A program made the translations under genes and the position numbers. Shown in pieces: positions 1 to 9,768 of a DNA stretch of 64,000 nt (positions are counted from its first letter, which is position 1; the number at the start of each line of letters is the position of its first letter). The notes below the pieces were generated by a model, which made no database searches, was not told the origin of the DNA, and worked only from the letters and a program-made list of their open reading frames with translations. This DNA comes from an uncultured Myxococcales bacterium (GTDB taxonomy: Bacteria; Myxococcota_A; UBA9042; DTJE01): the NCBI GenBank assembly GCA_903847405.1, contig CAINDP010000044.1, positions 20,459 to 84,458 of the forward strand. The letters run 5' to 3'.

Positions 1-2
1 AC

Positions 3-218
3 GTCAACATCCGCGCGGGCATCTCGGTGCTGGCCTACGTCCAATCTGCCCGAAGTGCCCATCTGGACGGGCCAACCGACTGGGTGGCTCACTACAACGA
101 GGGCGTGCTGGTATCCTCGGGAGGGCCGGGGGAGCGGTACGCCCGCCGGGTGAAGTACCTGATGCGGCGCCATCGGCTGCTGGCCGAAGAGCGCTATCGT
201 TCGTTCCGCGGCTGGTAG
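3..218 (+). CDS. C-terminal fragment of a lytic transglycosylase-like (SLT) protein, truncated at window start
   Basis: Frame open from base 3: VNIRAGISVLAYVQSARSAHLDGPTDWVAHYNEGVLVSSGGPGERYARRVKYLMRRH; resembles SLT-domain C-termini (VAHYNEG...YARRVK). Confidence 0.6.
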   Translation, partial: VNIRAGISVLAYVQSARSAHLDGPTDWVAHYNEGVLVSSGGPGERYARRVKYLMRRHRLLAEERYRSFRGW

Positions 219-245
219 TCAACCGCCAACAACAATAGGAAGACG

Positions 246-2789
246 ATGAACATCCATTCCTTCCAGGTGAAGCCGAACCTCCCGCCCGTCCTGGCGCCGC
301 TGCGCGAACTGGCCATGAACGTGTGGTACTCGTGGAACTGGGACGCGGTCCAGTTGTTCATCCGGCTGGATCCGGTGCTGTGGGAGAAGTGCGGCCAGAA
401 CCCCGTTCTGATGCTGGGGCAACTGTCCCAGGACGCCCTGGACGCCGCGGCCCGGGACGAGTCCTTCGTCAGCAACCTCAACCGCGTGCACGATCAGTTC
501 CGGCGCTACCTTTCGCAGCCCGGTTGGTTCACCGAGAACCACGGGGCCGAGCGCCGGTTCCTGACCGCCTACTTTTCGACCGAGTACGGCCTGGACGAGG
601 GCCTTCCGATCTACTCCGGCGGCCTGGGCGTCCTGTCGGGCGACCACCTGAAGAGCGCGTCGGACCTGGGCCTGCCGCTGGTGGGCGTGGGCCTGCTGTA
701 CCAGAAGGGCTACTTCCGGCAGATCCTGAACGCCGACGGCTGGCAGCAGGAACTGTACCCGGACAACGACTGGTACAACATGCCGGTCCACATCGAAACC
801 GGGGACGACCACAACCCCCTGACCATCGACGTGGATCTGGCGGGCGAGCGCGTGCTGGCCCGCGTGTGGCGCGTGCAGGTCGGGCGGACGCCGCTGATCC
901 TGCTGGACACCAACGTGGACGGGAATGCGCAGCATCACCGCGAGATCACGTCGACCCTGTACGGCGGCGACCGCGAGATGCGCATCCGGCAGGAGATGGT
1001 GCTGGGCGTGGGCGGTGTCCGGGCGCTGCGGGCGCTGGGGATGGAGCCCACGGTCTTCCACATGAACGAGGGGCACTCGGCGTTCCTGGCCCTGGAGCGC
1101 ATCCGCACGCTGATGAAGGACTTCGGGGTCACCGCCGGCGCCGCCCGGGAGTTCGTGGCCGCGACCAACGTGTTCACGACGCACACGCCGGTCCCTGCCG
1201 GCAACGAAACGTTCGACCCGGCGCTGGTCCTGAAGTACCTCCAGCCCATCGCCAGCGAGATCGGGCTGTCGGCGCAGGAATTCCTGGCGATCGGCCAGGA
1301 CGGTCCCCAGGCCGGGAAGACCTTCGGCATGACGGTCCTGGCGCTGCGCAACGCCTCGTTCGCGAACGGGGTCAGCAAGCTGCACGGCGAGGTGGCCCGG
1401 ACGATGTGGAAGGACCTGTGGCCGGGGCTGCCCGAGGCCGAGGTGCCGATCACGTCCATCACGAACGGCATCCACACGCGGTCGTGGATCAGCCACGACA
1501 TGGCCGAACTGTACCTGCGCTACCTGGGGCCCCGGTTCATCGAGAACCCGGGGGATGCCTCGGTGTGGGACCGGATCGACTCGATCCCGGCGTCCGAACT
1601 GTGGCGCATCCACCAGATCCGGAAGGAGCGCCTGGTGTTCTTCGTGCGCAAGCGTCTGGCCGCCCAGTTGCGACGGCAGGGTGCGGGCCCGGCGTCGCTG
1701 CGGACGGCCGAGGAGGTCCTGGATCCCCAGGCGCTGACGATGGGCTTTTCGCGGCGGTTCGCGACATACAAGCGCGCAAGCCTGCTGTTCCGGCAGCCCG
1801 AGCGGCTGGTGCGCCTGCTGACCGATTCCCAGCGCCCGGTGCAGATCCTGTTCGCCGGGAAGGCCCACCCCCAGGACCTGCCCGCGAAGGAAATCATCAA
1901 GTCGGTCGTGGGGCACGCCCGGGACGCCCGGCTGCGGCACCGGATCGTGTTCCTGGAGGACTACGACATCAACGTCGCGCGGTACCTGGTGCAGGGCGTG
2001 GACGTGTGGCTGAACACCCCCCGGCGCCCGCTGGAGGCCTCGGGCACGTCGGGCATGAAGGCGGCCGCGAACGGCGCGCTGAACTGCAGCGTGCTGGACG
2101 GGTGGTGGGAAGAGGGCCACGACGTGGACACGGGCTGGGCCATCGGCGACGCCGAGGTGTACCCGGACCCGGAGGAGCAGGATCGCATCGAATGCGAGTC
2201 GCTGTACCACCTGCTGGAAAACGAGATCGTCCCCCTGTTCTGGGACCGGGACCGCAGCGGGATGCCGCGCCAGTGGCTGACCATGATGAAGGCCTCGATC
2301 AAGAAGCTGGGTTCCGTGTTCAACACCCACCGCATGGTCCGCGAATACACCGAGCGCGCGTACCTGCCGGCCCATCGCCTGGGGCGGCGGTGGCTGGACG
2401 AAAGCCTGGAAGGCGCGACGGCCCTGAACCTGTGGCGCCAGCGCGTTGATTCTGCGTGGCCGCAGGTGTCCGTGCGCCTGGACGAAACCCCGGCCCGCGA
2501 GATCGGCGTCGGCACCACGCTGGAAGTCCCGGTGCGCGTGCGGCTGGGCTCGCTGTCCCCCGAGGACGTGGCCGTGGAAGTGCGGTATGGGCCCCTGGCT
2601 CCGGACGGCGAGATTCGGGATGCGGTCGTCAGCCGTGCCGAACTGGTCCGCAGCGAGGGCGCCGAGCACCTGTTCCTGGCGAAGCTGCCTTGCACCGTGA
2701 CCGGCCGATGCGGCTTTGCTGCGCGCATCCTGCCCCTGCACAAGGACCTTCTGGCCCCCTACACCCCGCTGCGCATCACCTGGGAGTGA
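246..2789 (+). CDS. glgP: alpha-glucan (glycogen) phosphorylase, GT35
   Basis: 847 aa; N-terminal NVWYSWNWDA region, TEYGLDEGLPIYSGGLGVLSGDHLKSASDLG, and EASGTSGMKAAANGALNCSVLDGWW near the PLP site. Confidence 0.93.
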   Translation: MNIHSFQVKPNLPPVLAPLRELAMNVWYSWNWDAVQLFIRLDPVLWEKCGQNPVLMLGQLSQDALDAAARDESFVSNLNRVHDQFRRYLSQPGWFTENHGAERRFLTAYFSTEYGLDEGLPIYSGGLGVLSGDHLKSASDLGLPLVGVGLLYQKGYFRQILNADGWQQELYPDNDWYNMPVHIETGDDHNPLTIDVDLAGERVLARVWRVQVGRTPLILLDTNVDGNAQHHREITSTLYGGDREMRIRQEMVLGVGGVRALRALGMEPTVFHMNEGHSAFLALERIRTLMKDFGVTAGAAREFVAATNVFTTHTPVPAGNETFDPALVLKYLQPIASEIGLSAQEFLAIGQDGPQAGKTFGMTVLALRNASFANGVSKLHGEVARTMWKDLWPGLPEAEVPITSITNGIHTRSWISHDMAELYLRYLGPRFIENPGDASVWDRIDSIPASELWRIHQIRKERLVFFVRKRLAAQLRRQGAGPASLRTAEEVLDPQALTMGFSRRFATYKRASLLFRQPERLVRLLTDSQRPVQILFAGKAHPQDLPAKEIIKSVVGHARDARLRHRIVFLEDYDINVARYLVQGVDVWLNTPRRPLEASGTSGMKAAANGALNCSVLDGWWEEGHDVDTGWAIGDAEVYPDPEEQDRIECESLYHLLENEIVPLFWDRDRSGMPRQWLTMMKASIKKLGSVFNTHRMVREYTERAYLPAHRLGRRWLDESLEGATALNLWRQRVDSAWPQVSVRLDETPAREIGVGTTLEVPVRVRLGSLSPEDVAVEVRYGPLAPDGEIRDAVVSRAELVRSEGAEHLFLAKLPCTVTGRCGFAARILPLHKDLLAPYTPLRITWE

Positions 2790-2870
2790 TTGCGCTTTGC
2801 GGCGAACCTCGACGCGCCCCCGACCGCGTCGGATTCCCCCTTCAAGCATTCCAACTGATCGGGAGGCGGC

Positions 2871-3674
2871 ATGGTCCGGGAAACCCGCCAGGTCCAGGTG
2901 GACGACGTCGAACTTGCCTTCCGCGTCGTGGGCGAGGGGCCGCCCCTGCTGCTGGTGATGGGGCATACGGGAACCCAGGACCAGTGGCCCCTGGCGTTCG
3001 TCAATGCGCTGGCCCGCGATCACCGGGTCATCACGTACGACCATCGGGGCATGGGTGACTCGTCGTCGCCGCCCGGGGAATGGACCATCGAACGGCTGGC
3101 GGATGACGCGGCCGGTCTGCTGGCCGCCCTGGGCACCGGGCCCGCCGACGTCCTGGGGTGGTCCCTGGGAGGGTTGGTCGTGCAGGAACTGGCGCTGCGG
3201 CATCCCGGCGCCGTCCGGCGACTGGTCCTGCTGGCGACCTCCGCCGGGGGGGCCGAGGCCCTGCTGCCGGACCCGGAGGTGTTGGCAGTGCTGCACGACG
3301 ATTCGGTGATCGGCGCCCAGCGCGCCCGCCGGATCCTGGCACTGCTGCTGCCCGCCGCGTGGCTGGCTGCCCATCGGGCCTTCCTGATGGAGTATCCGCG
3401 TCCCCGTCACGTGGCGTCGCAGGACGCCGCCCGCCGCCAGTGGAGGGCGGTCACCTCGTGGCAGGGGGCCTGGGAACGCCTTCCCGGACTGCGCGTGCCC
3501 ACCCTGATCGTCACCGGGGACCAGGACGCCGTGACCCCGCCGGAAAACAGCCTGCACCTCGCAGGACGCATCCCGGGGGCCTGGCTGGTCCGCCTGGAAG
3601 GGGGAGGGCACGGCGTGCTGTACCAGGTCCCCCGACGCCTGGCGCAGATCGTCCACGTGTTCCTGGAGGATTGA
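2871..3674 (+). CDS. alpha/beta hydrolase
   Basis: 267 aa; nucleophile elbow GWSLGG, oxyanion region GHTGTQDQW, DQDAVTP, C-terminal GGGHG. Confidence 0.9.
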   Translation: MVRETRQVQVDDVELAFRVVGEGPPLLLVMGHTGTQDQWPLAFVNALARDHRVITYDHRGMGDSSSPPGEWTIERLADDAAGLLAALGTGPADVLGWSLGGLVVQELALRHPGAVRRLVLLATSAGGAEALLPDPEVLAVLHDDSVIGAQRARRILALLLPAAWLAAHRAFLMEYPRPRHVASQDAARRQWRAVTSWQGAWERLPGLRVPTLIVTGDQDAVTPPENSLHLAGRIPGAWLVRLEGGGHGVLYQVPRRLAQIVHVFLED

Positions 3675-3767
3675 TTCCAGGGCCTTCCGGCGCCGCCCCC
3701 ATTTGACTCGCACCGCCGATGCAGGGAAGATCGTCCGGACAAATATGCGGTTCCCCGGGGGGAGTGC

Positions 3768-6194
3768 TTGGCGCGATCCTGCGTCGACGACAGGGAAGCG
3801 GACGCGCGGCGGGCGGCGACGCGGCCGCGGCGGCTCCCGGGTCATGCATCGACGCACCTGCGGAACCTCCTGCTGACGATCTTCCTGCTGTTCCTGGCCT
3901 GCCTGCTCGCCGGGACCGCTGCGTACTACCGGATCCAGAGCGACCAACTCCTTGACGACCAGCGGGTCGCCCTGGAGGAGGTCGCCGACCTCAAGGTGCG
4001 CCAGATCGAACAATGGATGGCCGAGCGCAGGGCCGACGCGGAGGTTCTGCGGGAGAACGGCGCGATATTGCCGTCGCTGCAGCAACTCGCTTCCGGGGAA
4101 CCGAACCTCCGGGCGCGGGAAGACGTCCAGGCCTGGTTGGCGCCCATGCAGCGCAGTTACGGGTACCTGGGCATCGTGGTGCTGTCCTCCGACAATCGCG
4201 CGCTGGCGTGGGTCCCGGAAGGCGTGCCGATGAACCTGGGACCGGAGGACCTTCAGGACGCCCGGGAAGTCCGCGGGAATCCCGACCTTGTGCGGATCGG
4301 TCTGCACGTGCAGGAACCCGCGGAAAGCGTCGTCATCGACATCGCGATCGCCTTGAGGGCCGGGGGGGGCACGCGACCGGAAGACCCCTTCGTGGCCGTC
4401 TTCCGGATGGACGCCGACAAGGCCCTGATCCATTACGTCCAGGACTGGCCCGCCCAGAGTCCCTCCGCCGAGGCGCTGCTGGTCCAGCAGGACGGGGACG
4501 AGGTGGTGTACCTGACGGGGACCCGGCTGGGCCGGCATCGGCCGCTGGCCCTGAGGGTGCCGATCGGATCGCCGTCCCTGCCCGCGGCGCGGGCCCTGCG
4601 GGGCGATCATGGGGTGTTCGAGGGGATCGACTACCGGGGCGTCGAGGTGTTGTTTGCGACCCGGAAGGTTTCGGGGACCGGATGGGCGCTGGTCGCCAAG
4701 AAGGATTCCCTGGAAGTCCAGGCGCCCCTGCGATTCCGGATGGCCTGGGCCCTGTTCGCGCTGGTCCTGACGTCGCTGGCCGCAGCGCTGGGCCTTCGGC
4801 TGGTCTGGCGCGGGGCCGAGGCGGAACTGGTGCGGGAGCGCCTGGCCACGGCCGCGGATCGGGCCGAACTGTCGAAGCTGTACCAGACCCTCGGCGACGT
4901 GAACGCCGCCGTCATCCGGACGCGGGACCGGAGGGTCCTGCTGGATCGGGTGTGCGAGATCGCGGTGCAGATGGGAGGATTCCGGCTGGCCTGGGTCGGG
5001 TGGCCCGATGCCGAAACGAACCGGATCGTTTCCCTGGCGCGGCACGGGGAGGCGGCCGGATTCCTGGACGATGCCCGCATGTCGAACCTGGATCAACCGG
5101 AGGGACGCGGTCCCACGGGGACGGCCCTCCGGGAAGGTCGGATCGTCGTGTGCGAGGACGTCCAGTCCGACCCGAGGATGCAGCCCTGGCGGGTCCAGAT
5201 GATGGCCTACGGGCTGGGATCGGCGGCGGCCTTCCCGCTGACCGTCCGGGGCGCCGTGGTCGGCGTGTTCTCCCTCTATGCGGTCGAGACCTCGGCATTC
5301 GCGCCCAGGCGCCTGGACCTGCTGGAACGTCTGGCGGCCGACGTGTCGTACGCGCTGGAATTCCTGGAGGAAGCTGACCTGCGTGAGGAAGCCGAGGAGG
5401 CGATCCGGCGGCTGAACGTCGAACTGGAGGAGAGGGTACGCCGGCGAACGGCGCAGGTGGACGCCGTGAATCGCGAACTGGAGTCCTTCGCCTACTCGGT
5501 TTCGCACGACCTCCGCGCGCCGTTGCGGGCCATGGACGGCTTCGCCCAGGCCCTCATCGAGGACTGCAGCGACCAGGTTCCGCCCCAGGGCCAGGTGTAC
5601 CTCCAGCGCATCCAGGCGGCGTCCCAGCGCATGGGACACCTGATCGACGACCTGCTGCGGCTGTCGCGGGTCACCCGGGCCGAGATGCGGAACGAGCGGG
5701 TGGACCTGTCGGCGCTGGTGAACCGGATCGTGGCCGAACTGCGCGCCGTCGAGCCGGATCGGCAGGTCCTGGTGACCGTGCAGCCGGGCCTGGAGGCTGT
5801 CGGGGATGCGAACCTCCTGTGGATCGCCCTGGACAACCTCCTGGGAAACGCCTGGAAGTTCACGCAGAGGCGGCTGGTCGCGCACATCGACGTGGGCGCC
5901 CGGGTGCGCGGCGGCGTGCACGAGTTCTATGTGACCGACGACGGGGAAGGGTTCGATCCCAACCTCGCGGGCCAGTTGTTCGCGCCGTTCCAGCGCCTTC
6001 ACTCGGCCAGCGAGTTCCCCGGGACCGGGATCGGACTGGCCACGGTCCAGCGGGTCGTGGCAAGGCATGGCGGGCACGTGGGGGCCGTGGCGATGCCGGG
6101 GGAAGGGGCGACCTTCTGGTTCACCCTGGGGGAAACTGCAACGGAGGGCGATGCCCATGAAACCGATCCTGCTGGTCGAAGACAGCCAGGATGA
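3768..6194 (+). CDS. membrane sensor histidine kinase (TM, GAF, HisKA, HATPase)
   Basis: Two hydrophobic segments, GAF-like region, H-box YSVSHDLRAPLRAMDGFAQ, N-box LDNLLGNAWKFT, G-boxes. TTG start at 3768 is provisional. Confidence 0.88.
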   Translation: MARSCVDDREADARRAATRPRRLPGHASTHLRNLLLTIFLLFLACLLAGTAAYYRIQSDQLLDDQRVALEEVADLKVRQIEQWMAERRADAEVLRENGAILPSLQQLASGEPNLRAREDVQAWLAPMQRSYGYLGIVVLSSDNRALAWVPEGVPMNLGPEDLQDAREVRGNPDLVRIGLHVQEPAESVVIDIAIALRAGGGTRPEDPFVAVFRMDADKALIHYVQDWPAQSPSAEALLVQQDGDEVVYLTGTRLGRHRPLALRVPIGSPSLPAARALRGDHGVFEGIDYRGVEVLFATRKVSGTGWALVAKKDSLEVQAPLRFRMAWALFALVLTSLAAALGLRLVWRGAEAELVRERLATAADRAELSKLYQTLGDVNAAVIRTRDRRVLLDRVCEIAVQMGGFRLAWVGWPDAETNRIVSLARHGEAAGFLDDARMSNLDQPEGRGPTGTALREGRIVVCEDVQSDPRMQPWRVQMMAYGLGSAAAFPLTVRGAVVGVFSLYAVETSAFAPRRLDLLERLAADVSYALEFLEEADLREEAEEAIRRLNVELEERVRRRTAQVDAVNRELESFAYSVSHDLRAPLRAMDGFAQALIEDCSDQVPPQGQVYLQRIQAASQRMGHLIDDLLRLSRVTRAEMRNERVDLSALVNRIVAELRAVEPDRQVLVTVQPGLEAVGDANLLWIALDNLLGNAWKFTQRRLVAHIDVGARVRGGVHEFYVTDDGEGFDPNLAGQLFAPFQRLHSASEFPGTGIGLATVQRVVARHGGHVGAVAMPGEGATFWFTLGETATEGDAHETDPAGRRQPG

Positions 6195-6579
6195 CGAACT
6201 GCTGGTGATTCGGACCCTGAAGAAGAACCACATCGCGAACGAGATCCTGGTGGCCCGGGACGGTGCGGAGGCGCTGGACTACCTGTTCGGCCAGGGCACC
6301 CGGCTGGGGCACGCGCCGCTGGACCCGCAGGTCGTGCTGCTGGACCTGAAACTGCCCAAGCTGTCGGGGCTGGACGTCCTGCGGGAAATCCGGAAGGACC
6401 CGCGGATTCGACTGGTGCCGGTGGTGGTGCTGACGTCGTCGGACGAGGACGGGGACGTCGAGGAGTCCTATCGGCTGGGCGCGAACAGCTACGTGAAGAA
6501 GCCGGTCGCCTTCCCGGAATTCTCGGAAGCCATCCGGAACGTGGGTCTGTACTGGATGGTCATCAACCGCCCGGCATAG
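6151..6579 (+). CDS. single-domain response regulator (Rcp1-like receiver)
   Basis: MPMKPILLVEDSQDDELLVIRTLKK...VVLLDLKLPKLSGLDVLREIRKDP...VVVLTSS...YVKKP; overlaps the upstream kinase gene by 44 nt. Confidence 0.92.
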   Translation: MPMKPILLVEDSQDDELLVIRTLKKNHIANEILVARDGAEALDYLFGQGTRLGHAPLDPQVVLLDLKLPKLSGLDVLREIRKDPRIRLVPVVVLTSSDEDGDVEESYRLGANSYVKKPVAFPEFSEAIRNVGLYWMVINRPA

Positions 6580-6606
6580 TGCCGCGGCCGGCGGGTTCGA
6601 ACCGCG

Positions 6607-7824
6607 TCACACGTCCAGGCGTCGACGGGCGTCGTCCAGCAGGCGGGCGATCGGGAGGCCGTGCGGGCAGGCGCGCTCGGCAGCGGTCCAGTCCGCCCCG
6701 GCCAGGCGGGCACGGTCGGCGGCCGGGATGGCGTGGAAGGCTTCCCGGGCCCGGTGGATGTCACCGTAGGCGTTGTCGTACATCAGGCAGCGCATCGCGT
6801 CGGCGACCGGGGCCCCGCCGGATGCGTCCTCGCAGGCCCCGCACGCGCGGCAGAATGTTTCGTGGGTCTCGGCGGCGAAGCGGTGGAGGGCGTCGCGGTC
6901 GTCGAGGGCCAGCGTGGTCCTGTCGAAGGCCGCCGCCACGTATTCCTGCAAGGTTCCGAAGGAGGTCATCCGGGCGCAGATCGTCGCGATGGCCGGGTGC
7001 TCCCAGAGGGCCTTCAGCATCGCCTGCTCGGGCGTGAAGCCGCGCTTCAGGAAGCCCGCCGCCATGCGCGCCTCGGCATCGTCGGAGGGGGTGATGGGCC
7101 CGCCGCCCTTGAACTTCATGCCGATGATGCCGACGCCTGCTGCGCGGCAGGATTCGAGGGCGGCGGCCATCTTCCGATCCGCCAGCAGGCGGTAGTTCAC
7201 GGCGGTCATCACGACGTCGATCCACCCGAGGGAGGCGGCCGATTCCAGCAGGTATTCCATGCGTTTGTGGCAGCTGAACCCGAAGTGGCGGATGCGCCCC
7301 TCGGCCTTGTTGCGCGCGGCCCACTCCTTGACCTGGGGCGTCAGGACGTCCGCGTCCTTGATGCCGTGGAGCAGGTAGAGGTCGATGGTGGGGGTCGACA
7401 GGCGCCGCAGGGACTGGTCGAGAAGGGTCGTCATCCCCGCGGGGTCGGTCGCGTCGGACTTGGTCACCAGGAACACGCGGGCGCGGTCCTCGGGGCTGCG
7501 CTGGAAATACCGGCCGAAGCCTTCCTCGCTGTTCCCGTTTTCGTAGCAGTCCGCCGTGTCCCAGTGGGTCACGCCCCAGGCCAGGGTCTGGCGCAGGAAC
7601 AGTTGGGCGGAGCGCGTGTCGAACATGCCGCCCAGGGCCAGCATCGGGACGTTCACGCCGGTGCGTCCCAGGGGGCGGGTCGGGATGGGCTTCGGGGTCA
7701 GGGGCGGGGCCGCCTGGGCGGGGGCCGCGTGCGCCTGGGCGAGGGCCGCGGGTGCGCCGAGGATCGTCGCGCCGGTGAGGCAGCCGACCTTCAGGAAGCC
7801 GCGTCGGGTCAGGCGATGGTCCAT
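6607..7824 (-). CDS. aldo/keto reductase with Tat signal and C-terminal Cys cluster
   Basis: MDHRLTRRGFLKVGCLTG Tat motif; RPLGRTGVNVPMLALGG, DTADCYENGNSEEGFGR; CRACGACEDA near the C-terminus. Confidence 0.88.
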   Translation of the reverse strand: MDHRLTRRGFLKVGCLTGATILGAPAALAQAHAAPAQAAPPLTPKPIPTRPLGRTGVNVPMLALGGMFDTRSAQLFLRQTLAWGVTHWDTADCYENGNSEEGFGRYFQRSPEDRARVFLVTKSDATDPAGMTTLLDQSLRRLSTPTIDLYLLHGIKDADVLTPQVKEWAARNKAEGRIRHFGFSCHKRMEYLLESAASLGWIDVVMTAVNYRLLADRKMAAALESCRAAGVGIIGMKFKGGGPITPSDDAEARMAAGFLKRGFTPEQAMLKALWEHPAIATICARMTSFGTLQEYVAAAFDRTTLALDDRDALHRFAAETHETFCRACGACEDASGGAPVADAMRCLMYDNAYGDIHRAREAFHAIPAADRARLAGADWTAAERACPHGLPIARLLDDARRRLDV

Positions 7825-7833
7825 GGGGTCCTC

Positions 7834-9768
7834 CTATCCCCTGCCCATGGAGCGGCGGGGGTCACGGGACTCGTTCTCGCTGGTGATGCGGACGGCACGG
7901 AGGCCGACCACGGGGCACTCGTGTTCGCAGACCCCGCAACCCGTGCAACGGCCGGGGTCGATGTAGGGCCGGTGCAGGCGGACGCGCAGTTCGACCCGCG
8001 CCCCGGCGGCCAGTAGCGCCCCGTCCTCGGGCCGCGCCAGGACCACCTGGTCCGCCGTGTTGTCCCGGACCCGCAGGCCCGGTTCCGGGGTGCCGACGAC
8101 GGCCACGAGGTAGTCCCCCCCGGCGACCCGGCCCGGGCGCAGGGGCGCGCCGTCCAGTCGCACGGTGGCGTCGTCGATCGCCGCGACGTCCCAGGGCCCT
8201 TCCCGAAGGGTTTCGACCCAGGATTCCAGCACGATGGCCTTCGGGCTGACCGGGCAGTTTTCCTGGCACACGATGCACGGCCGGCCCATGGCCCAGGGCA
8301 GGCACCGGCCGCGATCGATGAAGGCGCAGCCCATCTTGAGGGGCCCGGTGGCGTGGTGGTCGCCGCGGCCCAGCTTTTCGTCCAGCGTGAAGGGGCGGAT
8401 GGCGGCCGTGGGGCAGACGAAGCCGCAGGCGACGCAGTTCGGCTGGCAGCCGCTGGTGCCGATGCGGTTGTTCAGGACCGGGGTCCAGAGGGCCTCGACC
8501 CCGGTGTCGATGCCGGCGGGCTGGAGCACGCCGGTCGGGCAGATGCGCATGCACTGGCCGCAGCGCAGGCAGCGGTCCAGGAACTCGGGTTCTGGCAGCG
8601 CGCCCGGAGGACGCACCAGGGCGGGCGGGGTCGAGGCGCCGGCCTCCCCGGCCAGGCGCAGCAGGGGGGGCAGCGCCAGGCCCGACGCCAGCGACAGCAG
8701 GACGCCCCGGCGCGACACGTCGGGCAGGGGCCGCTCGCCGGCCTCGGACGGGCGCGTCCGGAAGGTGATCACGCCCTCCTTGCACGCCGGCAGGCAGTTC
8801 ATGCACAGGACGCACTCGGCGGTGCGGATCGTGCCCGAGGGCTCGCATGCGCCCTCGCAGTCCGCGTCGCAGGCCTTGCAGTTCGAGCAGGCGGGCGTCG
8901 TCCGGGCCACCCGCCACAGGGAATTGCGCCCCAGCAGTCCCATCAGGGCGCCGGACGGGCACAGGAAGCGACAGTAGAAGCGGGGGATGGCCAGGTTCGC
9001 CAGGAGCGACGCGGCCAGGAGGATCCCCAGCAGCGCGCCGCCCTGGACGTGCCGGGGCGCCGAAAAGAACAGGCCCACGGTACGGTCCAGCAAGGGCAGG
9101 ACGACGGTGTCCATCCCGCGGGTCAGGAAGGCGATGGGCGACAGCCAGCCGACGAGGTCCGTGGAGGCGAAGACCTCGTCGCCGGGAAGGACCCGGCCGG
9201 CCAGCATCCACAGGACGACCAGCGCCAGGGACCACGCCGCGGCGCGGCCCCGGGAACGGACGACGCGCGACAGGGCCAGGTACGCCAGGACGACGGCCCC
9301 GAAGGCGACCGCCGCCTGCACCGTCATGGGCCACCGGGCGCCCGGGCTGGCGCTGCCCCGGACGAGGTCGGCGGCGGCGGATGCCAGGAGGACGGCCAGC
9401 AGGTAGTACTTGACGCCCTGCCACTGCGAGGGCCGGTTCACCCGGGCCCGGTCGCCGCGCAGGAAGGACCGGCCCATCCAGCCGATGGCCTGGTGGAGCG
9501 TGCCGAAGGGGCAGATCCATCCGCAGAACGCACGGCCGACGATCACCGTGAGGGCGACGGTCGCCAGCGCCCAGAGCATGCCCGCGTACAGGGTGCCGGT
9601 GGCCAGGGTGGTCGCCAGGGCGGGCAGGGGGTCCAGTTCCAGGAACAGGTTCACGGGCCAACCGCGCACCTGGAACCGCCCTTCGCCGAAGGTCGTCACG
9701 GCGCAGAACCACAGGAACCATCCCAGGAAGAAGATCTGGGACACGCGGCGAACCGTTACGATGCGCAT
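7834..9768 (-). CDS. fused NapH-like/NapG-like polyferredoxin membrane protein
   Basis: Starts MRIVTVRRVSQIFFLGWFLWFC; GRAFCGWICPFGTLHQ, FYCRFLCPSGALMGLLG, then CLRCGQCMRICPTGV, CIVCQENCPVSPKAI, CTGCGVCEHECPV. The start (cat at 9766-9768) overlaps the upstream stop. Confidence 0.88.
   Translation of the reverse strand: MRIVTVRRVSQIFFLGWFLWFCAVTTFGEGRFQVRGWPVNLFLELDPLPALATTLATGTLYAGMLWALATVALTVIVGRAFCGWICPFGTLHQAIGWMGRSFLRGDRARVNRPSQWQGVKYYLLAVLLASAAADLVRGSASPGARWPMTVQAAVAFGAVVLAYLALSRVVRSRGRAAAWSLALVVLWMLAGRVLPGDEVFASTDLVGWLSPIAFLTRGMDTVVLPLLDRTVGLFFSAPRHVQGGALLGILLAASLLANLAIPRFYCRFLCPSGALMGLLGRNSLWRVARTTPACSNCKACDADCEGACEPSGTIRTAECVLCMNCLPACKEGVITFRTRPSEAGERPLPDVSRRGVLLSLASGLALPPLLRLAGEAGASTPPALVRPPGALPEPEFLDRCLRCGQCMRICPTGVLQPAGIDTGVEALWTPVLNNRIGTSGCQPNCVACGFVCPTAAIRPFTLDEKLGRGDHHATGPLKMGCAFIDRGRCLPWAMGRPCIVCQENCPVSPKAIVLESWVETLREGPWDVAAIDDATVRLDGAPLRPGRVAGGDYLVAVVGTPEPGLRVRDNTADQVVLARPEDGALLAAGARVELRVRLHRPYIDPGRCTGCGVCEHECPVVGLRAVRITSENESRDPRRSMGRG

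Noticed and set aside
219-6233. 2004-aa minus-strand ORF
   Set aside because: Antisense to glgP, hydrolase and kinase genes with clear family motifs; low-complexity Arg/Pro/Gln product typical of high-GC shadow ORFs.
6590-6615. ggttcgaacc resembling a tRNA T-loop
   Set aside because: No acceptor, D or anticodon arm around it; located between convergent genes.
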